64,000 bases of DNA from Selaginella moellendorffii (Eukaryota > Streptophyta > Lycopodiopsida > Selaginellales > Selaginellaceae). A program made the translations under genes and the position numbers. The notes beneath the pieces are model-generated. The model was not told where the DNA came from. It worked only from the letters and a program-made list of their open reading frames with translations, and ran no database searches. Where the stretch lies: assembly GCF_000143415.4 (NCBI RefSeq), contig NW_003314308.1:638794-702793 (forward strand). The letters run 5' to 3'. The stretch's first letter is position 1; each line of letters opens with the position of its first letter. Positions 19,804-29,822 of the stretch are shown in pieces.

Positions 19804-21007
19804 ATGGCGGGTCTCACGGTGCGCCTTCAAGCTAGCCGGCAAGCAAGCGTCCTGCTTCTCTTTCTTCTCCAGATCGAGACTTGGTCAATGCAAATCGTGG
19901 CAAGGCAGCCATCTCAAGAGCCTTCTTCCCCCCTTTCCTGGCCGGAGCTCCCGTGCCCGCCGAGGGCTTGGTCGGACGTCCTGGCGCTCCTCGACTCGCA
20001 TCAATCGCTTCTGTCGGACGCGGTGTCGGAGATTGCCGAGCTCCAGAGCCTGGAGCAGGAGAAGCAGCGCATCGTGGTGGCGGTGGCGGCCAAGGACGCG
20101 GCGATCCGAGTTGATTTTTCTCGTGAGTTTGTGGTGACCGATGGTGAGTGAGAAGGCTGGACACTGTCATATACTTTTGATATCGAATATTTATATTGAA
20201 TAAGAAAGAAGGTCCTTTGCCTTTGGATTCAGGCGCTTCCTTGCTCCAGGACATGGCGGGCCTCACAGTGCGCCTTCTCGGGCTAGCGGGTAAGTAAGCG
20301 TCTTGCTTCTCTTTCCTCTCCAGATCGAGACATGGTCAATGCAGGCGGCAAGGCAGCCATCTCAAGAGCCTCTTCCCCAGAAGCAGCGGGGGTGGTGGCC
20401 AAGGACGCGCTGATCCGGGAGTTTGCCAAGCGCGTCAGGGACGCCGAGCAGGTGCTGGAGCTCACGCTGGAGGAATTCGAGGAGTACAGGCAGCCATCCA
20501 AGGAGGAAGACAATGGACGCCGAGGTGGACGTGTCAGAGCTCGTCTCCTACGCTCATAGGATCAGCTACACGACGTTTGCTCCTCCCGATTCTCTTCTCG
20601 GTCAGCCCGGAGTGCTGGCTCTGGCTCCGGCTCCTCAGGAGCAGCATGCAAGCTTCGCAGCTCTACCACTTCAGCGACATGGATCTGGGCGTGTTGAAAG
20701 CTCCGGCAGCCGCACTGCCACCAGCGCCATCGCTGCCGTCGCCAACGGTGGAAAAATCACCACCGAAAGAAGCAGCAGTAGGAAAGACTCCGTTTACTCT
20801 TCCCGGACTGCCTCCCGGAATCAAGCTCCCACCGATGCCTAAGCCCGGAGATCCGGTTCCACTGCCGGAAGTGGCACCGCCATCTCCAGCTCTAGCGGCA
20901 CCGGAGTAATCCAGGTGCCGTTCGTGCAGCTGGATCTAAATCCACAGCTCGAGGACGACTACGCCTCGGACTACAACAACGAGGAGCAAAGCTCCGAGGA
21001 AGAGTGA
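19804..21007 (+). pseudogene. MED4: Composite MED4 copy, unit 4: two partial MED4 genes around a family U scrap
   Basis: From 19804 a MED4 start (MAGLTVRLQ) and most of the coiled-coil exon run to about 20,108. There the sequence switches abruptly to the 3' end of a family U gene (a FSREFVVTDGE-like end, 20109-20150) and its downstream flank. A second MED4 start follows at 20251, again MAGLTVRLLG, with a shortened coiled coil, then YAHRISYTTFAPP, the proline-rich region and the acidic tail to 21007. Frameshifts occur at several points. This structure is what unequal recombination between two array units would leave. Neither part is functional. Confidence 0.8.
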
Positions 21008-21298
21008 GGAACCAAGTAAGTTGGCATTCTTTCTTCGAGACTTACTTTTTACCCTCAGGATAACCAAAATCAAGAAAGTCTCAAGAAATCCATGTAGAAA
21101 AACTCGAGTTTGCAAGTTAAAATCGAAACCTTGGAGGAAACAAATGCTCGATTCAACTCCGGGGGTAAGAACAGTCTTTTCCACTTAACCAGCTCTTGTG
21201 TAGCCGACTTCTTAACCTTGAGCTACAGAAGCACGGACCTCACGAACGCGAAGCGAGAACGCGAAGAAAAAGCTTTCGGTTTTGCCAGAAGGGAAGAT

Positions 21299-22354
21299 CT
21301 ACCGGAAGGGGAACTGCTGCGTCAGCGGTCTCAGCCGCTCTAAAACATCCGACATGGTTGGCCGGACCCGGGCCACGGGATTCAAGCACATCGCCGCGAT
21401 CCTGCCAAGCTCCCGCGGCACCTTGACGTGATCCGGCAGTAGCCTCAGCCGGGGATCCACGATGGGGAGGACATGGTTCGTCCTCACCAGCGGGACAAGC
21501 CACCCGACCAGATCGCCGGGTACTTTCCCAACGTCGTGGACTTTCCTGTTACTGATGATTTCCGCCAGGAGCAGGCCAAAGCAGAAGACGTCCACCTTGG
21601 CGGCGAGGTAGCCATCCTGGGGCCAGTCCGGGTCGAGCATCCCCAGCGATCCCAGCGAGCAGCCGGGCATCTGATCCTCCCAGTGGATGACGTGGGCCAC
21701 CGAGAAGTTGGCGAGGCGGACGCTCCAGTCGCGCTCGATCCAAAAGTTGGTGGAGCGGAGGTCGCGGTGGACGATCTCGTGGCCGTAGTGGAGTGTCTTG
21801 ACGCACTTGGCGGCGGCGAAGGCGAGGTGGATGCGCAGCGCCAGGCACAGCGGCGGCGCCACCGTGTCGCCGCGGTGGAGGACGTCGAAGAGGGTGCCGC
21901 GGGCGGGCATTTGCAGCACGAGGAGGGTCTCCCCGGGGACGATCGCCGCTGGAGGGCCGCCACCATCGCCGCCACCCGCCAGCGCCGCCGGGCGATCGAG
22001 GCTGTGGCTCAGCCCGATGAGCCTGGCGAAGCTCTTGCTGGTCTTGGCGTCGGCGTTGAGCGTGGCGTGGATGCGGAGCTCGTTGGCGATGGCGATCTGG
22101 GCGGGGTAGTGGCGGGCCGAGTGGTCGGCGATGCCGCGCTTGATGATCACGGGGGTGCCGTCATTGAGGATGGCCTTGTAGAGCGAGGCGAGGATGGATC
22201 TGCCGACGAGGCATTCGCTCGAGAATCCGCCCGTGCACGCCTCGGCGTCCTTGAATCGAAAGAGCGACAGCACTGGATCTTTTCCTCCGGCCGCCCTCTC
22301 CTGGAGGATCTTCTTCTTCTTCTTATACCTTTTGCGGCAGAGACCATATTCCAT
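21299..22354 (-). CDS. Receptor-kinase-type protein kinase, probably inactive (intact frame)
   Basis: A single exon of 351 codons. After a short basic N-terminus (RKRYKKKKK) comes a kinase fold: FRFKDAEACTGGFSSECLVGR at the glycine-loop position, VIIKRG with the ATP-binding lysine, and an intact catalytic loop HRDLRSTN. The activation-loop DFG is replaced by NFS (LANFSVAH). The APE region is CSLGSLGMLDPDW with a conserved-looking SVDVFCFG-type helix (KVDVFCFGLLLAEI), and the end is RVRPTMSDVLERL. There is no signal peptide or membrane helix, so it would be cytoplasmic. Loss of the DFG aspartate, which binds magnesium, argues for a pseudokinase. It resembles plant receptor-like cytoplasmic and WAK-type kinases. 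It is the only unrearranged copy of four. Confidence 0.75.
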   Translation of the reverse strand: MEYGLCRKRYKKKKKILQERAAGGKDPVLSLFRFKDAEACTGGFSSECLVGRSILASLYKAILNDGTPVIIKRGIADHSARHYPAQIAIANELRIHATLNADAKTSKSFARLIGLSHSLDRPAALAGGGDGGGPPAAIVPGETLLVLQMPARGTLFDVLHRGDTVAPPLCLALRIHLAFAAAKCVKTLHYGHEIVHRDLRSTNFWIERDWSVRLANFSVAHVIHWEDQMPGCSLGSLGMLDPDWPQDGYLAAKVDVFCFGLLLAEIISNRKVHDVGKVPGDLVGWLVPLVRTNHVLPIVDPRLRLLPDHVKVPRELGRIAAMCLNPVARVRPTMSDVLERLRPLTQQFPFR

Positions 22355-22638
22355 GGATCGATCCCAATGCCTCGCTCTCAGCTCATGACGAGGGAGAGGT
22401 ATCCAAGAACCCTAGACACGGCGCGCCAGTGCCATTGCCACTCCCATCCGCCGCGCGCCACCAATTGCAACGCCAGGCCGATGTCCAGTACCCACATTCC
22501 ACCAGCTCGATCGATTCGATCGCGCTTCGTACGTTTCGAAGGGACGAGAAGAGCCAAAGGTCGCCTGGAGCCCTAAATGCTGACGTGGATAAGAGCATCT
22601 TTTAGTATATTCTTCATTTAAAATTTATCCATCGCCCG

Positions 22639-24830
22639 TTGCTACACAAGGGTTCCGACGATGGCGGCAATGCCTGGGATGTGGAGGAGGTGCTCAGGCT
22701 CCGGGAGGGGGCGTCGTGCTCATACAGGTATACGTGCTTAGTCAGGGATCGGCAGGCGCTCGAGGAAGGACGGCGCGTGCACGATCAAATCCGGAAGAGG
22801 GGAGACGTTTCTGGGGAATCTGCTGGTGGAGATGTACGCCAAGTGTGGGAGATGGGAGGATGCGAGGCAGAGAACACAAGATTTCTTTCTCTTTCGGGAC
22901 GGTGATCACCGCGGCAGCTCAAGAGAGGGATCACAAGTGGGCAGTGGCTGGTTTGTTTGGGAGATTGCTGTTGGGAAGGCCTGAGACCGGACAGGCAAAT
23001 ACTTCTCTCGTCGTGCGCGTCACTCGACGTCGGCCCATGCTTTGCCTTGTAGATAGCGGTCTAGAGCAGGAGCTGGGGAATACGATGGTGAGCAAATGCG
23101 AGGGGCTGGAGGAGCTTTTCGAGAGGCTTGAGAGCAAAGGATTGTTCGCGTGGACTGCGATCATTGGAGCCTGTGCTCAGAGAGGTCATTCATAGCAGGG
23201 AAGCGCTCGAGTTTTTCCATCGGCTGGACTGCGAGGGTGTAAAGCAGGACATTGTGAGCTTCATCACACTCCGAGCGTGCACCAACTTGGAAGAATTGTC
23301 CGAAGGGAGAGTCATCGCCGGCTCTCGGCCGGGGGCCTCGACTCGGATGTCATCATCGGCAACGCGCTGGTAAACATGTACAGCAGGTGTGGTTATCTGG
23401 AAGCCAGAGAAGCCAGGGACGTTTTCGACAGGAGTTTAAAGAGCAAGGCCTCGTGGAACACGCTGATCCCCGCTTACTTACAGGAAGAACGCTCCAGGGA
23501 TGCGATCCAGCTCTTTCTCTTAGATGGTACCAAGCCAAACGACGTGACATTCGTTGGCATAACTGGAGTTTGCAGCAAGGACCGCTATGCAAAGCAGGTC
23601 CACGAATGCGTGATTGCTTTCTGCCAGTGGTATCCTCCACTCGTCCGGTGTTCTGAGGAACAATCTCGTCAACGTCTACGGAAAGCTTGGCGACGTCGCC
23701 CACGCACGCAGAGTGTTCAAGGAGATGGAGACGAGAGATGTGTGCTCGTGCACGACGATGATCGCAGCGTACGCGCAGAACGGACACGAGAGGCAAGCGT
23801 TGCAACTCTACCACAAGATGGACCTCAAAGGATTGAAGCTGGAAGCTTGCAGCCGGATCGATGCAGTAAGAACGGGGAAACAGATTCACGAAAGGATGGT
23901 TTCCAGTAACTCCGACTCCTATGTCTACGTCTCCACTGCGCTCGTCAACTGTATGGCAAGTGTGGAGACTTGGAGAACGCACGGGCGGTGTTTGACAACA
24001 TCGAGAACCGTGGTGACATAACGGCGTGTGGTCAGCACGGGCACAGCGAGGAAGCCATCAGACTGTACCAGAGAATGGAGCCAGACGGAGTTGAGCCCGA
24101 CGAGATCACCTACGTTACTATCGTCGGTGCTTGTGGTGACATGCAGTCTGTAGCGGAAGGAAGGTCCGTCCACGACGGGATAGTGAGAGCCGGCCTGGAA
24201 AACGGAGCTCTCGTTTCCTCAGCACTCGTCAGCATGTATTGCAAGTGCGGAGCCTGGACGAAGCATGGAAGATCTTCGACGGTTCCGACTTGACCTGGTC
24301 TCGTGGAACGCAATGATCGTAAACGGGGAGGGGAAGCAGGGGTTGGAGCTGTACGAGCGCATGAACTTGGACGGTGTGGAGCCGAACGGTGTGACTTACG
24401 CCGGATTGCTATTCGCGTGTGCACACACGCAGGGCTACTGGACGGGGCCTGCAAGCAGTTCGTGTTGCTCAAGACGGACAGGGGGATCGAGTGGGATACT
24501 TCAGCTGCATGACGGATATGCTGGGCCGGCTGGGAAGGCTGGAGGAGGCCGAGGAGTTTCTCAAGAGGTTTCCACAGGCGGGTGGAGTTCCATGGCTGTC
24601 ACTGCTCAACTCGTGCCAGGAAGCAGCCCCTGAAGAGGAACCCGGAGACATCGTCGTCGTACGTGATGCTCTCCAACATCTATGCGGCACCAGAGGTTGC
24701 AAAGATGAAAAGCAGGCTCGGGTTTTGGTATTCCAGGCACTCCAAGTCGCAGGATATCACATAAAGGTACTTAAACTTGAAGGTTTTCCTATTTTTCTAA
24801 AAAAAACCTTTTCGGCACATTCCAGGATTT
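22639..24830 (+). pseudogene. PPR (PLS class) gene, multiply frameshifted
   Basis: PPR blocks follow in order but jump between all three plus frames. Examples are EEGRRVHDQIRKRG, GNALVNMYSRCGYLEAR, ASWNTLIPAYLQE, NNLVNVYGKLGDVAHARRVFKEM, TTMIAAYAQNGHERQAL, GVEPDEITYVTIVGAC and SSALVSMYCKCG. An E-like end follows (MTDMLGRLGRLEEAEEF, PWLSLLNSCQ, YVMLSNIYAAPEVAKMKSR). At least six frame changes are needed to join them. The living relatives bind organelle RNA. The part after 24,780 may be a decayed E+ tail. Confidence 0.8.
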
Positions 24831-24893
24831 ACGACCCTTTTCCCCGGAGTATAAAAAGGATTGCGAGGTCATCAAAGGCCTCAAAGCATACTT

Positions 24894-25313
24894 ATGGCGA
24901 ATCACAAGGATGGGTATGTTCCAGTGGAGCAAGTCTTGAACGAGCTGCGACGATCGGCAGAGAGGCTACCCATCCGCACCAGGGATTTGATGGATCTCAT
25001 GGATGTGGTGTCCAAGTTGCTCTACGAGTCGCTTCCAGGAGATTCTGGCAAGGAAACGAGAACAGGGGAGGAGATCCAGGGTATGTCAAGTTTTTCTCTT
25101 GTGGAGGAACTTCCGGAGAAGAGACCGGATGTGGGCAATGCTAAAAGTTTCAAGAGAAAGCTTTGCTTGGATGAGGAGGATCACAAGCTTCTGGATGAGA
25201 TATCGAAGAGACATCGGCTGCTAGATAAGACATCGAAACGAGCTCCTCCCAATTACAATCTCAGGAAGAAGCAGCCTAACACCACCCTTTGCTCCATGTG
25301 CCAGTGCCACTGA
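24894..25313 (+). CDS. Small uncharacterised basic protein
   Basis: An open frame of 139 codons starts at the ATG at 24894. It has an N-terminal GYVPVEQVLNEL segment, an acidic middle (KLLYESLPGD, EELPEKRPD) and a lysine-rich helical end (LDEEDHKLLDEISKRHR, repeated as RLLDKTSKR), closing with CSMCQCH. GYVPVEQVL recalls the E+ region of PPR proteins, and the frame directly follows a PPR ruin. It may therefore be the tail of that gene rather than a gene of its own. I cannot assign a function. Confidence 0.3.
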   Translation: MANHKDGYVPVEQVLNELRRSAERLPIRTRDLMDLMDVVSKLLYESLPGDSGKETRTGEEIQGMSSFSLVEELPEKRPDVGNAKSFKRKLCLDEEDHKLLDEISKRHRLLDKTSKRAPPNYNLRKKQPNTTLCSMCQCH

Positions 25314-25670
25314 GTGAGAACATCCACAGGACAATCAATGGCGATAATCACGGCAATGGTTATCTAGCGTACCAAGATCAGCTAAATTTTATAAATTTCT
25401 AGGGTAGTGAAATATGAATGAATGCAATCCATAAGAATCTAAACAATGTAGACAATTATTTTAATTCTATTGTGGTCATACTTGCAACTGACGATAAATC
25501 ACGCTTGGAACTCAAACTTGCCTTTCTTCAAGCTGAGCTTACATTTGTAACATGGCCTGTTTCTTACAAATCCTCTTTACCATGGCTGCATTTTTACCGC
25601 CTCTAGTAAACGTGCCCTCGTCACACCTCCCACTGAGGCCTCGGCCCAGCTGCTTGACCACCTCTTGACT

Positions 25671-26149
25671 TTACTTCTTGCTGGCTAGAGCCACGCCCAC
25701 ATCTTTTGAGCCCTCACGTAGCATGGCCTCGATTATACTCAGTGGGAAAGCGCACCACCTTTTGTTCCTGAGCATCACCTTGGGTATGGCCTGACGATTC
25801 TCCCTGTTTGCCAAGCTGGCTATGGCAGCGTCGCTCAGAAGCCCAGATTCCTTGAGCAGATACATGGCATAGACATCAGGGCGACCCTGGCCGCCACCTC
25901 TTCGATAGGGTCGAGGAGCACGCCCGCGAGCTTGGCGCGCTTCAACAGCGAGAGGGCATCTTTCAGCTCCGGGGTTAATTCGAAGAGCTTCTGGTATGGT
26001 ATGGGGTGCAGATCTGGCACTTTGGCCTCGTAGCTGTAAACATGGTCATGCTGGAAGTGCCGAAGTAGTGTAATTTCGTACACCGGTAGCGAGGAGAGAG
26101 GATGTTGCCAGTGGTGTAATGGACACTTTCGTCTCCAAACCAGCCTCAC
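25671..26149 (-). pseudogene. Unidentified coding relic with one frameshift
   Basis: Two minus-strand frames overlap around 25,870. The upstream one contains PVYEITLLRHFQHDH, LFELTPELKDALSLLKRAKLAGVLLDPIEEV. The downstream one contains YAMYLLKESGLLSDAAIASLANRENRQAIPKVML and ends ASKK. Shifting frame once near 25,880 joins them into one smooth helical sequence, so a single gene with one frameshift is likely. I do not recognise the family. Confidence 0.4.
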
Positions 26150-26556
26150 CTACTGGTCTCAACGCAACAACTCACCCAAAAGTTGACGGGTCCTGGCTTT
26201 GTAGCCGCCTTATGCTTTTCTACTTGATAAAGAGCACTAGCGAGACTTGAAGGATAATTCCAGCTGCTTTCTGGGATAAGTTTGTAGCGGGCGCTGACTT
26301 AGAGTTTGTGGTCTTTAACCCAGCAATTTGCTCATAGACCTCCAGTCGACCTCCATCACGGGCTTTTGCGTGAGCAATGCCAACAGCTTTTCACGCAGGA
26401 GCTTGGCAATGGCATCTCCATAACAAGTCACAGAAAGCATCCAGTTAGAGCCAGCACTAAAGGCTAAGTTAGAGTTGCAGAAGTCTTTCAAAGCCTGTGA
26501 ATTAACTATTTCTCTCTTAGTAGATAGGCAGAAATGGATCACAACTAATGCGATAC

Positions 26557-26740
26557 CAGGATTGCAAAGATGAAAGATAGGCTCAGGTTTTAGGCACTCC
26601 AGGTAGCAGGATTGAGCTAAGCTTGAGTATATAGACAACTTTGCTGTATGGCTTTCTTCGTCACAGTATCCCAAGTCAAGAAGAGGTTTTCTTATTGCCT
26701 TTTTCTAAAGGGTATTCCATGATTTACGAGCCAAGGTTAG
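26557..26740 (+). repeat. Second, degraded copy of the PPR 3' end
   Basis: The sequence TTGCAAAGATGAAAG...GGCTC through CACTCCAGGTAGCAGGAT and the following AGGTTTTCTTATTGCCTTTTTCTAAA...TTTACGA repeats 24,690-24,835 in the same direction with many changes and an insertion. It marks a partial duplication of the PPR C-terminal region next to the intact PPR gene. Confidence 0.65.
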
Positions 26741-26858
26741 GATGCACTAAATATAAATGAGTTTTGTTCCACGTCCTTCGTTTGGAACAGCTTCCTTTGT
26801 GTAAACCGCTACTTTCATGATAATTCCTTGTCTGAATCGCTATTTTCATGATGAGAGC

Positions 26859-28775
26859 TTAGAGATTGGCACAAACGAATGAGTATGCTGCCGAGTTTTT
26901 AGCATTGGATCTAAGTGCCGATCTTGCAGCTTGTTTGGCGTTGTATTTGTCTCCATGGATTGTACATCCACTCAAGAGGCTCGTCCAGAGAACATCGTTA
27001 CATTCCTTGGAGCAATCTCTCAAGCGTTTACTTGATAGGTCCAGATAATCTTTGATCACGTCAGTGATAAATCCTTCTCTTGCAAGCGTGTCGAAAACAC
27101 ACGCAAGGTGGAAAAGGTTTGGCTCTATCCCGTGATCCGGAGTCATGGATCGATAGAAACTCAAGGCCTCGCTCGGCAGTCCATGGTGGCAACACGAGAA
27201 GAGCAGTGCAACGAAAGTTACGTGGTTTGGATCGATTCCATCCAAGACCATGGCCGAGTAGAGCTCCAAAACGTCGTGATGGTGATGATGCTGGGCGCTA
27301 ACGACCAGTATGGAAGTCCAGGTAATCTCGTTCTTCACGATCGAACTCTCAAAGATCCCTACAGCATCGTTCAAGCTTCCGCAGCTGCCATACATTGTCA
27401 CAAGCGCAGTTCCAACCATTGTGTCGGACACAAGCTTACTTTCTGCAACATGCCGGTGAATCGTTCTACCTTCTTCTATACAAGTGCAAGCTCGAAGAAC
27501 GCACACGAAAGTGACGAGGTTTGGACGATAAGCCTCCAAGTTCATCAACCGGTACATTTGGAACGCAAGTGTACCATGGCCGTTTCGGGCATACGCTGCA
27601 ATCAGTGCATTCCAAGAGACTCGATCTTTTTCTAGATTACCATCAAACACCCGCCTTGCAGAGACAACATCTTCTAGCCTTCCGTACATTGTGATCAATG
27701 CATTTGAAACACGAACAGTTAAGAGATCATCCATAGAGATTCGCTGGTGCAGTGATCGTAAAGCTAAAACATCCGAGCAAGTCCCAGTTAACGTGGTGAA
27801 CGTAACCTCATCTGGTTTTACACCTTCAAGCTCCATCGTGTGGAGCAAAACTTTACAACTCTTTATATGCCCCCTTTGGGCATACGCAGAAAGTATTACA
27901 TTCCAAGTTACCACCGTCTTCACGCTCATCCAGTCAAACAAATTTTTACAATCCTCTAAAAAACCAAGTTTTCCATACATGTTCATGAGAGAAGTCGCAA
28001 GAACAACATTGGAAGCCACAAAAAAGTCACACGATAGCATCAGCTTGTGCAAAGCCTTCCCGTGGTATATCACTTTCGCTTCTGGATCGCCCGAGAGGGC
28101 ATCCAAGAGAAGAACAAAAGTGATAGAATCCGGTCTCGCGCCTTCAAGCTGCATCCCTCGAAAGACATCCAGCCCCTCTCGAACGCCCCCTGAGCGGCAA
28201 AAAGCATCGATCATGGCGTTCCGCGAGAACGAGTTCTTGTGTTCCATATGTTGGAACACAATAAAGGCATCACGGACAGCCCCGCATTTGCCATACATGT
28301 TGATGAGCGCAGTGCCTACCACAACATCTCGAAAGAAACGGCCTGTCAAGAAACTGGAATGGATCCAAGAGCCTGTTCTACAATCGCCCACCTGGGCACA
28401 GGAACCAAGCAAGGCAGTGAAAACGAAAGAATCCCTGGGCTTCAATCCTTCTAAGAGCATCCAATGGAAGAGCTCCACCGCCTCGGTGTGAAGTAGACCA
28501 CCGTGAAGATCATCCGTGTATGCCGAGATTATCATCGTCCACGAGAACAAATTCTTGGAGGGCATCTTGTCAAACACTTCCCGGGCATCACTCAGGCTCC
28601 CACACTTGCAATACATGTCTATGAGATGGTTGTTTAGATACCTGTCTGATGCGAGCAGCGTGTTCGTGGCCAAAGCGGCGTGGAGTTTCTTCCCAGATTC
28701 TAGGAGCCGATTGTCTCGGCAGAGCCTCACCTCCTGAACATACTTCTCCACAGTATTCAACCAAGTATGGTTCAT
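26859..28775 (-). CDS. PLS-type pentatricopeptide repeat protein (intact)
   Basis: An intronless frame of about 638 codons starts at the ATG at 28775. It is built of repeated PPR helices. Typical L and S motifs are NHLIDMYCKCGSLSDAREVFDKM, SWTMIISAYTD, TALINMYGKCGAV, DSITFVLLLDAL, SLMNMYGKLGFLEDC, TWNVILSAYAQRGH, GVKPDEVTFTTL and GTALVTMYGSCGSLNDAV. It ends in an E-like segment (DVLWTSLLSGCTIHGDKYNA...SAAYSFVCANL) without a DYW deaminase domain. Such proteins bind single-stranded RNA in chloroplasts or mitochondria in a sequence-specific way, for editing or processing. The N-terminus is not clearly a transit peptide. Absence of introns is usual for this class. The RNA target cannot be read from the sequence. 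Confidence 0.88.
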   Translation of the reverse strand: MNHTWLNTVEKYVQEVRLCRDNRLLESGKKLHAALATNTLLASDRYLNNHLIDMYCKCGSLSDAREVFDKMPSKNLFSWTMIISAYTDDLHGGLLHTEAVELFHWMLLEGLKPRDSFVFTALLGSCAQVGDCRTGSWIHSSFLTGRFFRDVVVGTALINMYGKCGAVRDAFIVFQHMEHKNSFSRNAMIDAFCRSGGVREGLDVFRGMQLEGARPDSITFVLLLDALSGDPEAKVIYHGKALHKLMLSCDFFVASNVVLATSLMNMYGKLGFLEDCKNLFDWMSVKTVVTWNVILSAYAQRGHIKSCKVLLHTMELEGVKPDEVTFTTLTGTCSDVLALRSLHQRISMDDLLTVRVSNALITMYGRLEDVVSARRVFDGNLEKDRVSWNALIAAYARNGHGTLAFQMYRLMNLEAYRPNLVTFVCVLRACTCIEEGRTIHRHVAESKLVSDTMVGTALVTMYGSCGSLNDAVGIFESSIVKNEITWTSILVVSAQHHHHHDVLELYSAMVLDGIDPNHVTFVALLFSCCHHGLPSEALSFYRSMTPDHGIEPNLFHLACVFDTLAREGFITDVIKDYLDLSSKRLRDCSKECNDVLWTSLLSGCTIHGDKYNAKQAARSALRSNAKNSAAYSFVCANL

Positions 28776-29822
28776 GGGCAATGAGAAAACAAAATCTTAA
28801 GTGGTGCTTGTTAAAGATTTTGGCTTAAAGCATTTCACTGTATGTTATCATTGGACGTACACTCTCATCTGGAGCAAACCCCTCCCACATCATGATATGA
28901 ATCGATCATCGCGCTCCCAGACCTTGGGTTCCTATATGGCATCCTTCAAAAAATCATCCTGGCCTTCCGCAAATATCCATTCCTGGCATTTTTCGTAATT
29001 GGTTTGGCCAGAAGGACTTCTGGGCTGAAGGAATCCTTACATGTCTGGGACCAATACACTCTTGAGTTGCCATTGTTATTGTCAGATGTGATGCTCGTTG
29101 GCCCGGATGCATGCACGCACAAGGCAATCCTGGTATATTTTTTTCTCTCCAGTAACATCCATTGTAGCAAGGAAAAATTAGAGCTTAACAACCCCATTTC
29201 CACTCTTTGGCCCAGTCGCCCACGAAGTTTAGCTCTCTAGCAGGTTCGCATGTAATAGTCTAGGATGGAAGGAACGGTTTCCACTGGCTATAATTTCCGA
29301 CCCAAGCCCCAAACACTGGAAAATAATTTTCTTGGCCCATAGATCAAAGCCGATAATCTAGTGCCAGCAAAGGTGAAGTCACTAGTAGCATGAATACTTC
29401 ATAACAAAAGCAATGGACGAAAAATGAGAAGAACAAAAGCAGGCTTGAAGACAACTCACCGGCTTGGTAGTACGTCTTGAGGCTGAGGGTGTTCCTCAGT
29501 CTTGGGAGCTGACTTTAATTATATTCAACGCAGCCATGGAAGAAGAGGGAGGGATCATCAGGTTGTTGGTGTAGTGTTGCAAGGGAACGCACACTCCAGA
29601 TCACATAGAAATCAATCTTTGACTGGAATGCAAGAGAAAGTCTGCCCTAAAAATCTTTGAAGCAAACTTTTTGATTAAAAGAAAAGTTTAAGAGGATAAA
29701 ATCACAGCCATTGGATTTAGAAATATTTCTAAAATATATTAGGAATATCCATTACACCTTACAGTATAAAATTTTATTTATGAAAAGTTGGGATGTTAAT
29801 TACAACCTTTAAAAAATATTAA
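28776..29822. other. Intergenic region without a recognised gene
   Basis: About 1 kb between the PPR gene start and the lectin gene end. Only short chance frames occur. The first part probably holds the PPR promoter. The last 180 bases are strongly AT-rich, and their TTAGAAATATTTCTAAAATATATTAGGAATATCC recalls the repeats at 42,590-42,810. Confidence 0.5.

Noticed and set aside
21473-22576. 367-codon plus-strand open frame
   Set aside because: It is the antisense of the kinase gene; its composition (Gly/Val/Ala/Asp repeats) is that of a GC-rich shadow frame, and the minus strand has clear kinase motifs.
26315-26674. 119-codon minus-strand frame as a gene
   Set aside because: It overlaps the degraded copy of the PPR 3' end, and no domain or regular codon pattern is visible.
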